Source: CAYMRB01 sp964392615
Lineage (GTDB): Bacteria > Planctomycetota > UBA8108
Assembly: GCA_964392615.1 (NCBI GenBank)
Contig: CAYMRB010000045.1
Coordinates: 1-34,620, forward strand
DNA: 34,620 nucleotides
Reading direction: 5' to 3'
In this document: positions 9,284 through 17,163 of the stretch, piece after piece
Position numbering within the stretch: the first letter of the stretch is position 1
Layout of the letters: every line of letters starts with the position of its first letter
Position numbers and translations under genes: made by a program
The notes under the pieces: generated by a model
Told to the model about the DNA's origin: nothing
The model's input: the letters and a program-made list of their open reading frames with translations, nothing else
Databases searched by the model: none

Positions 9284-9928
9284 ATGCCAACCAGAACCGC
9301 CGACCTCGAAAGCCGGGTCTTGCTTAGCGAGTTCCCCTGGCACACCTACGAGGCCCTCCTCGAGGGGCTGGGCGATCGTCCGAGCGCGCGTCTGACGTAC
9401 GACGACGGGCTCCTGGAGATCATGACGACATCGCCGCTGCACGAGATCCTGAAGCGGCTCATCGGACGGCTCATCGAGACGCTCACATTCGATCTGGAGA
9501 TCGAATGCAAGAGCACCGGATCGATGACGATCCGACGCCCCGATCTGCTCAAGGGCGTCGAGCCGGACGAGAGCTACTACCTCGCGAACGAGGCCGCGGT
9601 GCGCCACAAGGAGGAGCTCGATTTCACGATCGATCCGCCGCCGGACCTCGCCGTCGAGATCGACATTTCGCGCGACTCACGGTTGCGGCGGCGCGTGCTC
9701 GCGGGGCTCGGGATTCCCGAGGTTTGGCGTCACGATGGGCGGCGGCTCGAGATCCTCGTTCCGGACGCGAAGGGCGAGTACCGTCATGTCGCGGAAAGTG
9801 ACGCGTTCCCGGGGCTGCGGAGCGAAGATCTCGACCGCTTCATCGCGCAGCGGAATACGCTGAGCGAGCTCCAGCTGCTGCGCGCGTTTCGCGATTGGAT
9901 TCGCGACGCGGGGATCGGCAGCCGTTAG
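9284..9928 (+). CDS. Uma2-family (DUF820) PD-(D/E)XK nuclease-fold protein
   Basis: 214 residues from ATG 9284; the ribosome site is weak. The order of motifs matches the Uma2 family: LTYDDGLLEIM near residue 37, EPDESYY near 93, PPDLAVEIDIS at 119-129 (Asp121, Glu125 as likely metal ligands) and LGIPEVWRHDGRRLEIL at 142-158. The lysine usually expected after the VEID strand is replaced by an Arg-rich stretch (SRLRRRV), so catalysis is uncertain. The biological role of this widespread family is unknown; members are often present in many copies in cyanobacteria and planctomycetes. It is a cytoplasmic protein with no signal peptide, so it does not belong functionally with the exported proteins on either side. 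Confidence 0.88.
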   Translation: MPTRTADLESRVLLSEFPWHTYEALLEGLGDRPSARLTYDDGLLEIMTTSPLHEILKRLIGRLIETLTFDLEIECKSTGSMTIRRPDLLKGVEPDESYYLANEAAVRHKEELDFTIDPPPDLAVEIDISRDSRLRRRVLAGLGIPEVWRHDGRRLEILVPDAKGEYRHVAESDAFPGLRSEDLDRFIAQRNTLSELQLLRAFRDWIRDAGIGSR

Positions 9929-9986
9929 CGACGACGTCGGCCGAGGGGCTCATACGTCGACGCGGGCGGATCTGGCAGAAGGCGGG

Positions 9987-10015
9987 TTGAGCTCGGGCAC
10001 GAACTCCGCGATGAT
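9987..10015 (+). promoter_or_regulatory. weak promoter candidate before sulfatase 2
   Basis: TTGAGC (9987-9992) and GATGAT (10010-10015) are spaced by 17 bases, each four of six to the sigma-70 consensus, about 50 bases before the sulfatase 2 ATG. This is a pattern match only; in DNA this GC-rich such matches occur by chance. Confidence 0.25.
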
Positions 10016-10066
10016 CGGGGTGGAATCTCCCAGCCTCGACCACCCGAGTTTCACGAACCGGATACC

Positions 10067-11644
10067 ATGTCACGCTACCCGCTCGCTTTGCCGCTTCTTG
10101 TTGCGCTCTTCGCTTTCACCTTCGCCTGCGTCGATTCGGCCGGAGCGATCGAGCCTGTCCCCGCCGAGGTCGTGCCGCAACGCATCGAAGGTGCGAAGCC
10201 TCGCAACGTCGTGTTCATCCTGAGCGACGACCATCGCTACGACGCGATGAGCTTCCTCGGCCATCAGTTCGCGAAGACGCCGTACATGGATTCGATGGCG
10301 AAGAACGGGGTGTACCTGAAGAACGCGCTCGTCACGACGTCGCTGTGTTCGCCGAGCCGAGCATCGATCCTGACCGGGCTCTACACGTTCCGGCACCGCG
10401 TCATCGACAACAACCGCCTGGTCCCGAAGGGGACGATCTTCTTCCCGCAATACCTGCAGAAGGCGGGCTATTCGACGGGTTTCATCGGCAAGTGGCACAT
10501 GGGAGGCGAGACCGACGCGCCGCGTCCGGGCTTCGACTACTGGGTCAGCTTCCGCGGCCAGGGGTGGTACGTGTCGCCGCGGCCGAACTACACGCTGAAC
10601 GTCAACGGCAAGCGCGTACCGCAAGAGGGTTACATCACCGACGAGCTGACTGACTACGCGCTCGAGTTCCTGTCGAAGCAGAAGCCGGCCGAGAAGCCAT
10701 TCTTCCTGTACCTGTCGCATAAGGCGGTGCACGCGAACTTCACCCCGGCGAAACGACACGAGGACAAGTTCGCGAAGTTGCCGTTCAAGCGGCCGGAAAC
10801 CGAGGCGAAGATCGATCCCAAGGGCACGACGAAGCCGCGCTGGCTGCGCGACCAGCGCAATAGCTGGCACGGCGTCGACTTCCCGTACCACTCCGAGCTC
10901 GACGTCGAGCGATACTACAAGCGTTACTGCGAAACGCTCTGCGCGGTGGACGACTCGATCGGTCGCGTGCTCGCCAAACTCGACGCGATGGGCATCCTCG
11001 ACGAGACGCTCGTGGTCTACATGGGCGACAACGGCTTCATGTTCGGCGAGCACGGCCTCATCGACAAGCGCGTCGCATACGAAGCGTCGATTCGCGTCCC
11101 GATGGTCATGCAGTGCCCCGACCTCTTCAAGGGCGGCACGGTCGTCGATCAGGTCGTCGCCAATATCGACATCGCACCCACGGTCATGGAAGCGATGGGC
11201 CTCGCGAAGCCGCCGCACATGGACGGCGCGAGCTTCATCTCGCTGGCGCAGAAGAAGGACGTCCCGTGGCGCGAGCACTTCCTGTACGTGTACTACTGGG
11301 AGAAGAACTTCCCGCAGTCGCCGACGGTTTTCGCGATTCGCGGCGATCGCTACAAGTACATCACCTACTACGGCCTGTGGGACTGCGACGAGCTCTACGA
11401 CCTGCAGAACGATCCGGACGAGAAGAAGAACCTGCTCTACGAGCCTGGCTACGCCAAGATCGCGAAGAAGCTCGAGAGGCAGCTCTACACGAAGATGGAC
11501 GAGCTCGGCGGCCTGCAGATCCCGCTCAACCCGCCGCGCGGCGGATACCAGAACAAGCGCCTGCGGCGACGCGGTGGCGACGACGCGGCCGAGTTCCCGG
11601 CGCCGCTCGTGCTCGACGAGCCGATCCACAAGGACGCGCACTAG
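10067..11644 (+). CDS. secreted type I (formylglycine) sulfatase 2
   Basis: 525 residues from ATG 10067. The signal peptide is MSRYPLALPLLVALFAFTF..., with probable cleavage after AGA near residue 27. A cysteine at residue 21 does not sit in a good lipobox. LSDDHRYD (Asp54, Asp55) supplies metal ligands and LCSPSR (Cys94) is the formylglycine site in its C-S-P-S-R form. GKWHMGG and MGDNGFMFGEHGL are the later active-site blocks. The protein differs strongly from sulfatase 1 (CSPSR rather than CTPTR, and DHRYD rather than DMGWGD), so it is a different sulfatase subfamily and not a recent duplicate. The GEHGL/DKR block resembles sulfatases that act on glycan sulfates. The ribosome site is weak. 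Confidence 0.92.
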   Translation: MSRYPLALPLLVALFAFTFACVDSAGAIEPVPAEVVPQRIEGAKPRNVVFILSDDHRYDAMSFLGHQFAKTPYMDSMAKNGVYLKNALVTTSLCSPSRASILTGLYTFRHRVIDNNRLVPKGTIFFPQYLQKAGYSTGFIGKWHMGGETDAPRPGFDYWVSFRGQGWYVSPRPNYTLNVNGKRVPQEGYITDELTDYALEFLSKQKPAEKPFFLYLSHKAVHANFTPAKRHEDKFAKLPFKRPETEAKIDPKGTTKPRWLRDQRNSWHGVDFPYHSELDVERYYKRYCETLCAVDDSIGRVLAKLDAMGILDETLVVYMGDNGFMFGEHGLIDKRVAYEASIRVPMVMQCPDLFKGGTVVDQVVANIDIAPTVMEAMGLAKPPHMDGASFISLAQKKDVPWREHFLYVYYWEKNFPQSPTVFAIRGDRYKYITYYGLWDCDELYDLQNDPDEKKNLLYEPGYAKIAKKLERQLYTKMDELGGLQIPLNPPRGGYQNKRLRRRGGDDAAEFPAPLVLDEPIHKDAH

Positions 11645-11700
11645 GTCGCCGAGGCGATCCGCGCGTGCGCCGTTCGACCGGTGCGGCTACACTCGAGTGC

Positions 11701-12242
11701 ATGACCATCTCGAGCGGGCTGTCGAGAGTCGTCGGCGCAGCGGGGTTCGCGGTTCTCCTCGCCTTTTCAGCAGAGCTCGCGGCCCAGTCGACGGCGGGCG
11801 GTGCGAGCGCCTCGATGCGGCGGCGGCGTTCGAGGCGCTCGTCGAAGAGGCTCGGCACGCCGGCCGTAGCCGCCATGCCGGCCTTGGCCCGCAGGCTGCG
11901 GGCGGGCGGCTCGAACGAGGCGCGCGCGACGACGGCGACTTCGGCGACGAGGACGTCGAGGCCGTCACCTTCGGAGGCTACGGGCACGGTGCGCGGGCGA
12001 GAGAGACGCTCGTCGCGATCGTGCGGGCTCGGCCGTTTGCCCTCGGACCGGTCGTCGACCTCCTGATTCGCGAGGGCAGCCGGCAGCTGGCGCTTGGCCT
12101 TCTGGTGGACATCGGCCCCGCGGCGAGTGCGGGCGCCGAGAAGCTGTTGCGGGATCTGATCGCCGCGGAGGATGTCGACGACGACGTGCGGAGCGCGGCA
12201 GCTGCTGCAGCACTCCGATCGCTGGGTGCTCGCGCGGACTAA
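11701..12242 (+). pseudogene. small exported protein of unknown family, broken by an apparent one-base deletion
   Basis: ATG 11701 opens a good signal peptide (SRVVGAAGFAVLLAFSAELA, then AQS). This frame then degenerates into Ser/Arg-rich sequence. From about 11805 the frame one base earlier reads as ordinary protein with strong third-position GC: ERLDAAAAFEALVEEARHAG, then ETLVAIVRARPFALGPVVDL and a helical end (SAAAAAALRSLGARAD) with TAA at 12240-12242. Joining the two halves needs a one-base shift between about 11785 and 11810, in a GGCGGGCGGTG run. The restored product would be about 180 residues, exported, mostly helical. Its stop overlaps the stop of the convergent minus-strand gene. 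I do not recognise the family. The shift could be a real mutation or a sequencing error. Confidence 0.55.
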
Positions 12243-15200
12243 CGCCTCACGATCCACGCCACCGCCCGACCGGGCGCGAAAGTGAGTCGCCGCTGCGCGG
12301 AGGGCGCGATCGTGAACTCGCCCTTCGCACCGTTCGCGTCGACGCGCTGAACGCGCACGTCGCCGCCGCCCGTGAGGCCGTAGTCGGCCGCGTCGAACTC
12401 CAGCGTCGCGTCGATCGCGTCGTCGCCGACGTTCGCGAACATCAGCACTGCCGTGCCGTCCCTCGGTAGCCGCCACGCGCCGGTCAGCACGGCATCGGTG
12501 TGGACCCACCACTCGCCGCTCCACTGCCAGTCGGCGCGAACGCGGGGGATGTCGCCGACGAGGCGCGGTGGGCGCGCCATCTCGCCGGCGTGGAAGTAGC
12601 GACGCAGCCGGTGGCGCAGGTGGACGATCTGCCGCAGGAACGCGGCGTTCTCCTTCTCGCGCACGACGCCAGGGTTGATCCAGCCGATCTGCTCGCCGTA
12701 GACGAGCTGCTGCGCGGCCTTCATGCGCAGCGCGAGATCCTTCGTCGCACCGCCGCGGTACGCGCGGCCGAACATCTGGATCGCGCCGCCGTAGACCGCG
12801 GGAAACGCCGGCACCTGACCGTCGTGCTGCCAGTGCCACGTCAAGTAGCCGTCGAACCAGCGCATGTACGGTTCGGCGTTGCACTCGGTCGTCAGCATGC
12901 GGCCTGCCGGCATGCGCTGTCGCATGGCGCGCAGCATCTCGCCGTAGCCGTCGACCCACCAATGGCCGCCGCCGATCGGATGGCCGTGCGACGCGTCGAA
13001 ACACAAGGGCGGGCTCGCCGCGGCGACCTGATCGATGTAGACCGCGTCCGTGCCGCACTCGCCCTGCAGTCGCGCGACGATCGAGCGCACCTTCTCGTGC
13101 CAGAGCTGGGTCGCTGCGCACATCGGGGCCAGCTTCACCCGGCTGCCGTCCTCCTCCTTGCTGCCGTAGCTTTCGGCATACGGTTCGCCGCTCTCCTGCT
13201 TCGTTGCGGCGGCGCGCGCGACGCTGCTGAACTCGAAGTCCGCCGCCTTGCGATCGCGCGTGTCCCAGAGCCGCCCGTTGATGTACGGCATGACGAAGAC
13301 GCCGGCGGCCTGGAGTTCGCGGACACCGGCGACGAACCCGTCCTTCGTCGGAAAGTAGTGCGGGTAGTCGTTGTCGAACGGAATGGCGTGCCAGTTGTAC
13401 CAGTGGAAGCCCGTCGGCACGTCGAGGAACGCCTTGAACTCCTTCACGGCGTTCACGCAGCTTTGCGGCGCGCCGCCGCCGAGGGCCCAGACGGACAGCT
13501 CGCGCATCCAAGCCGGGGTGTCGTGGCGTCCCTCGGCGCCGAGCTGCGGATACCAGCTCGCGTGCTCGCGGACCCAGTCGCGGTAGATCACCGCCGCGTC
13601 GAACCAATCGCCGCGAAACAGCTGCCACGTCGCCGTGCCGTCAAGGCGATAGGACGTGCGCGGCTTGCCCATGTCGGGCAACGGGTGATCGAACGTCCAC
13701 TCGACCGCGGGGGCGGCGGGGGCGCCCGCGACGACGATGTCCTTGCGATTCGCGTGCGGATCGTGAGTCGCAACGTAGAGTCCACCCTGGCGCTCACCGT
13801 CCCACGCCGCGACGAACTGCATCGCCGCCCAGCCATCGGGATAGCGGCCCAGATAGCGGAAGCTGCGGCTCCACAGGTCGCTCGCAACCTCGCCCGGCCC
13901 GCGTGGAAAGAGCACGCTCCCGCCGCGCTCGGGCTCGGCGATCGCGAGCTGGGGACACGCGAGTCGCCACAGCGCCCACGCGTCGCTGTCGTTGCGCACG
14001 TCGACGGTCCAGTGAATCGCGTCGGACGTCGCGGCAGTTTTCACGCGCGCGGTGACGGCAATTCCCTTCCACGTCGGGTCGTCGGTCTCGATCCAGCGCA
14101 GCGTCGCGCCGCTGTCGGACCTCTCTACCGCGACCTTCTTCCAGCCCGCGCTCGCCGTCAGTTTCGCCTCCTCCGTCGTGCCGACCTTGCGGAGCGTCAG
14201 CGTGAAGATCGGCCTCGAGCGACTCGCGAGCCACTCGCGGCCGATTCTCGCGTCGAAGAGGCTCTCGAGCCCGATGCCGCCGTCGGAGCGCCCGAAACCG
14301 ACGCGCAGATCGCCGGCCGCGATCGACGTCCAGCCCGGAGGCGAGCCGCCGGCGAGCGCATCGAGCGCCGCGTCGAATCGCCCCGCGGCCTCGAGCTTCG
14401 CGGCGAGAGCCGCGCGCCAGCGCGCGTCGTCATTCGTCGACGCACGCGCGCCGAGAGCGGTCTCGATGCATCGGCGAACGTCCTCCGTCGACGCCACCGC
14501 GCTGTCGATCGGGTGGATCTCAACGGTCGCCGTGCGGACGGCAGCCACCGCATCCGGCGAGGAGCCGACCCACAGCCACGCCGCGAACTCGCGATGCGTG
14601 TCGCGCCAACCTTGCCACGCTGCCGTGCCGTGCGCGTGGAGATACGTGCCGTAGCTGCCGCGACCGTCGTGGAAGATCAGCCGGCCGCCGTCGAGCACCG
14701 CGATCGCGTCGCTGCCGTCGACCAACGCCCCCCAGCGCTCGGCGTGGAAGCTCCTGTCACCGCCGGCGAATGCTCCGCGACGCAGCGGTTCGCCGCTGGC
14801 CCAATCGTTGAAGCTCTCGTCGGGGTAGTTGAGCTCGAGGAAGTGGAGCTCGTGCCACGCGAGCGGTTCGCGCTGGCGCACGTTGGCCGTCACGAGGACT
14901 CTCGGGTCGTCGTGCAGCCAGTACCAATCGTAGACCGCTGTCGGTGCCGAGCTCGGCTGCTCGCCGCCGAGGTAGCGCGCTCGAACGCGCACGACGGTCG
15001 CGAGAGGACCCGCGGAGACGCGCTCGACCGTCGCCGTCGGGTCGTTGCGCAACAGGAAGCCGTCTCGCGTTCGGTGCCATAGCCGATCGTTCCACCGCAG
15101 GCTGTCGAAGCGTTTGCCGCTCGCGAGAAACGCGATGCTCGACGGCAGTCCGCCCATGCGCTTCGCGTCGTGGGTGACGGCGACGTGCTTCGTGTGGACG

Positions 15201-15595
15201 ATGCCGTCCCACGCGGGCGGCGATGGAGAGGTCGAGCTGCGCGTCGTCCTTTGACGCAGTCGGAGCCACGCGCCGTCGCGAGTTCCTCGCGGCACTCGCG
15301 TGACAATCGTGCCGGCAGCGCGACGTTCGGCGTCGAAGTCGTGTGCGGGCACGAACTGCGTCGGCAGCGCGCGGCCGTCCCGCGTCGTCGCCTCGACGAG
15401 ATCCGGCCGGATCGGCCCTCCACCGCTGCGGGCGACTGCAGCGGTCAGATCGACGCGGGCGACCACGAGGCCGCCCGGGGAGATGCCGCGCACGCGCAAG
15501 AGGATGTCGTCGCCGTACGAAGCCGAGACGGTCGCGAGCAACAGGCCGACGGCCGATCCGAAGGTCGACCAGCGCGCTCTGCAGTGAGGTCTCAT
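12239..15595 (-). CDS. exported DUF6259-like TIM-barrel protein, probable glycoside hydrolase
   Basis: 1118 residues from ATG 15595, which overlaps the stop of the M20 gene in an ATGA. The signal peptide is in MRPHCRARWSTFGSAVGLLL. The N-terminal ~700 residues are beta-rich and lack clear motifs beyond DWYWLHDDPRVLV and GGLYVATHDPHANRKDIV, the latter typical of DUF6259 proteins. The C-terminal half has TIM-barrel signs: DYPHYFPTKDGFVAGVREL, GVFVMPYINGRLWDTRD, GTDAVYIDQVAAASP and GRMLTTECNAEPYMRW. The Asp of VYIDQ and the Glu of TECNAEP are plausible catalytic acids by analogy with clan GH-D glycosidases. This is inference. The last ~80 residues form a C-terminal beta-domain (AVLMFANVGDDAIDATLEF). 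Substrate is unknown. The family call is moderate; the gene itself is certain. Confidence 0.8.
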   Translation of the reverse strand: MRPHCRARWSTFGSAVGLLLATVSASYGDDILLRVRGISPGGLVVARVDLTAAVARSGGGPIRPDLVEATTRDGRALPTQFVPAHDFDAERRAAGTIVTRVPRGTRDGAWLRLRQRTTRSSTSPSPPAWDGIVHTKHVAVTHDAKRMGGLPSSIAFLASGKRFDSLRWNDRLWHRTRDGFLLRNDPTATVERVSAGPLATVVRVRARYLGGEQPSSAPTAVYDWYWLHDDPRVLVTANVRQREPLAWHELHFLELNYPDESFNDWASGEPLRRGAFAGGDRSFHAERWGALVDGSDAIAVLDGGRLIFHDGRGSYGTYLHAHGTAAWQGWRDTHREFAAWLWVGSSPDAVAAVRTATVEIHPIDSAVASTEDVRRCIETALGARASTNDDARWRAALAAKLEAAGRFDAALDALAGGSPPGWTSIAAGDLRVGFGRSDGGIGLESLFDARIGREWLASRSRPIFTLTLRKVGTTEEAKLTASAGWKKVAVERSDSGATLRWIETDDPTWKGIAVTARVKTAATSDAIHWTVDVRNDSDAWALWRLACPQLAIAEPERGGSVLFPRGPGEVASDLWSRSFRYLGRYPDGWAAMQFVAAWDGERQGGLYVATHDPHANRKDIVVAGAPAAPAVEWTFDHPLPDMGKPRTSYRLDGTATWQLFRGDWFDAAVIYRDWVREHASWYPQLGAEGRHDTPAWMRELSVWALGGGAPQSCVNAVKEFKAFLDVPTGFHWYNWHAIPFDNDYPHYFPTKDGFVAGVRELQAAGVFVMPYINGRLWDTRDRKAADFEFSSVARAAATKQESGEPYAESYGSKEEDGSRVKLAPMCAATQLWHEKVRSIVARLQGECGTDAVYIDQVAAASPPLCFDASHGHPIGGGHWWVDGYGEMLRAMRQRMPAGRMLTTECNAEPYMRWFDGYLTWHWQHDGQVPAFPAVYGGAIQMFGRAYRGGATKDLALRMKAAQQLVYGEQIGWINPGVVREKENAAFLRQIVHLRHRLRRYFHAGEMARPPRLVGDIPRVRADWQWSGEWWVHTDAVLTGAWRLPRDGTAVLMFANVGDDAIDATLEFDAADYGLTGGGDVRVQRVDANGAKGEFTIAPSAQRRLTFAPGRAVAWIVRR

Positions 15596-16959
15596 GATGC
15601 GCCTCTGAACTCGTCGAGAAACGCCGCCATCGTGACGACCCCGCGGTAGAAATCGACGATGCGGAAGTGCTCGTTGGGCGAATGGGCGTTGTCGTCCGGC
15701 AAGCCGAGGCCGACGAGGAGACTGTCGACGCCGAGCGCATCCTGGAACGTGTTGACGACCGGGATCGATCCGCCCTCGCGCACGAAGACCGGGCGACGTC
15801 CGAAGCCGACCTCGAGCGCCTTCTCCGCCGCCTGCACCGCCGCGCCGTCGCGCGGCACGATGACCGGGCGCGCGTTGTGGTGGGTGCGGATCTCGACCTC
15901 GACCGAGTCGGGCGCGACCTCGTTCAGGAAGTCGATCACGAGCGCTTGAATCTCGTCCGGATCCTGATCGGGGACGAGGCGCATCGACAGCTTGGCGCTC
16001 GCGGTGGACGGCAGGACCGTCTTGAAGCCTTCGTCCGTGAAGCCGCTGATGAGGCCGTTGATGTCTAGCGTCGGTCGTGCGCCCTTGCGCTCGAGCGTCG
16101 TGTAGCCCTCTTCGCCGAACGTGCGCGGCGCGCCGGTCGAGCGCAAGAACTCCTCGTCGTCGAACGGCAGCGCCGCCATCTGCCGGCGCTCCCAATCGGC
16201 TACAGGACGGACCTTGTCGTAGAACCCGGGAATCGCCACGCGACCGCCTGCCTCCTGACACGCCGCGAGCATGCGCGTCAGCACGTTGGCCGGGTTTGCG
16301 ACCGAGCCGCCAAACGACCCAGAGTGCAGATCCTTCGACGGGCCGCGCACGAAGACCTCGAGGCAGACGAGCCCCTTCAGCCCGTACGTGATCGCAGGCA
16401 TGTCGATGCCGAGCTGGCTGCAATCCGAGATGAACACGACGTCACAGGCGAGGCGCTCGCGCTCATCACGGACGAACGGCTCGAGGTTCGGGCTGCCGAC
16501 CTCCTCCTCGCCTTCGCAGAGCACCTTGACGTTGACCGGCAACTCGCCGCGCAGCGCGAGCGATGTCTGGATGCCCTTCAGGAGCGCCCAGAACTGGCCC
16601 TTGTCGTCGGTCGATCCGCGCGCGACGAGATAGCCGTCCTCGATCGTCGGTGTGAACGGGCCGTGGCGCCACAACTCGACCGGATCGGGCGGCTGCACAT
16701 CGTAGTGCCCGTAGACGAGCACCGTCGGCGCGCCGGGAGCCGCGAGCCGCTCACCGTAGACGATCGGGTGGCCGGCCGTAGGAAACACGCACGTATCGAG
16801 GCCGGCCTCCTGCATGTGCGCGGCGACGAACTCCGCGCAACGCGCGACATCCGAGCGTGCGTTCGGATCTGTGCTGACACTCGGGATTTCGAGGAGCCGC
16901 TTCAGCTCGTCGAGGTACTCATCGCGGTGGTCGTCGACCCAGGTCTGGATGTCGCTCAT
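15592..16959 (-). CDS. M20-family dipeptidase/deacylase
   Basis: 455 residues from ATG 16959 (MSDIQTWVDDHRDEYLDELK), the normal length for M20 dipeptidases. Metal and catalytic residues are in place: GHYDVQP (His85, Asp87), STDDKGQ (Asp118/119), CEGEEEVGSP (Glu151-153), SDCS (Asp179) and SPNEHFRIVDF (C-terminal His). The dimerisation/lid domain is present in the middle (DLHSGSFGG). These enzymes use two zinc ions to cleave dipeptides or N-acyl amino acids in the cytoplasm; no signal peptide is seen. The frame extends upstream to 17511, but that part is antisense to the PurF-like gene and is not coding. Its TGA overlaps the ATG of the glycosidase candidate, suggesting coupled translation. The Shine-Dalgarno sequence is poor. 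Confidence 0.92.
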   Translation of the reverse strand: MSDIQTWVDDHRDEYLDELKRLLEIPSVSTDPNARSDVARCAEFVAAHMQEAGLDTCVFPTAGHPIVYGERLAAPGAPTVLVYGHYDVQPPDPVELWRHGPFTPTIEDGYLVARGSTDDKGQFWALLKGIQTSLALRGELPVNVKVLCEGEEEVGSPNLEPFVRDERERLACDVVFISDCSQLGIDMPAITYGLKGLVCLEVFVRGPSKDLHSGSFGGSVANPANVLTRMLAACQEAGGRVAIPGFYDKVRPVADWERRQMAALPFDDEEFLRSTGAPRTFGEEGYTTLERKGARPTLDINGLISGFTDEGFKTVLPSTASAKLSMRLVPDQDPDEIQALVIDFLNEVAPDSVEVEIRTHHNARPVIVPRDGAAVQAAEKALEVGFGRRPVFVREGGSIPVVNTFQDALGVDSLLVGLGLPDDNAHSPNEHFRIVDFYRGVVTMAAFLDEFRGAS

Positions 16960-17150
16960 CGGGCTGATGGCTCGCTGTTTCGTTGACGCCTGTTCACTTC
17001 CTGCACGAACGCGTTCACCGTATCGCAGCGTGGCCGACATGGCTTCATCGAATCGGACCGGCCAAAAGGGTCGATGGGGGGCACCGGTTTGTGCTATCAG
17101 GAGGTCATTCGGAAGGCATCTCTCCGTTCGGTCTCGGCAACTTTCCCGTT

Positions 17151-17155
17151 GGAGG
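17151..17155 (+). promoter_or_regulatory. ribosome binding site that fixes the TTG start of the PurF-like gene
   Basis: GGAGG lies eight bases before TTG 17164. The TTG is followed at once by GGLFGV, the usual start of this PurF subfamily, whereas the 30 codons before it do not resemble the family. This favours 17164 over the upstream start at 17074. Confidence 0.7.
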
Positions 17156-17163
17156 ACGTCACC

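Noticed and set aside
10070..11641. 523-codon minus-strand frame opposite sulfatase 2
   Set aside because: It is a codon shadow of the sulfatase, with Val/Arg/Leu-rich low-information sequence.
12500..15082. 860-codon plus-strand open frame
   Set aside because: It is antisense to the glycosidase candidate, is Arg/Ala-rich and has no domain signs. Long antisense frames are expected at this GC content.
15596..16423. N-terminal extension of the glycosidase candidate to 1394 aa
   Set aside because: It lies within the M20 peptidase gene in another frame and is Arg-rich. The ATG at 15595 is followed directly by a signal peptide.
17074..17163. Upstream start for the PurF-like gene
   Set aside because: The 30 extra residues do not match the family, and GGAGG plus TTG at 17164 gives the expected MGGxFG start.
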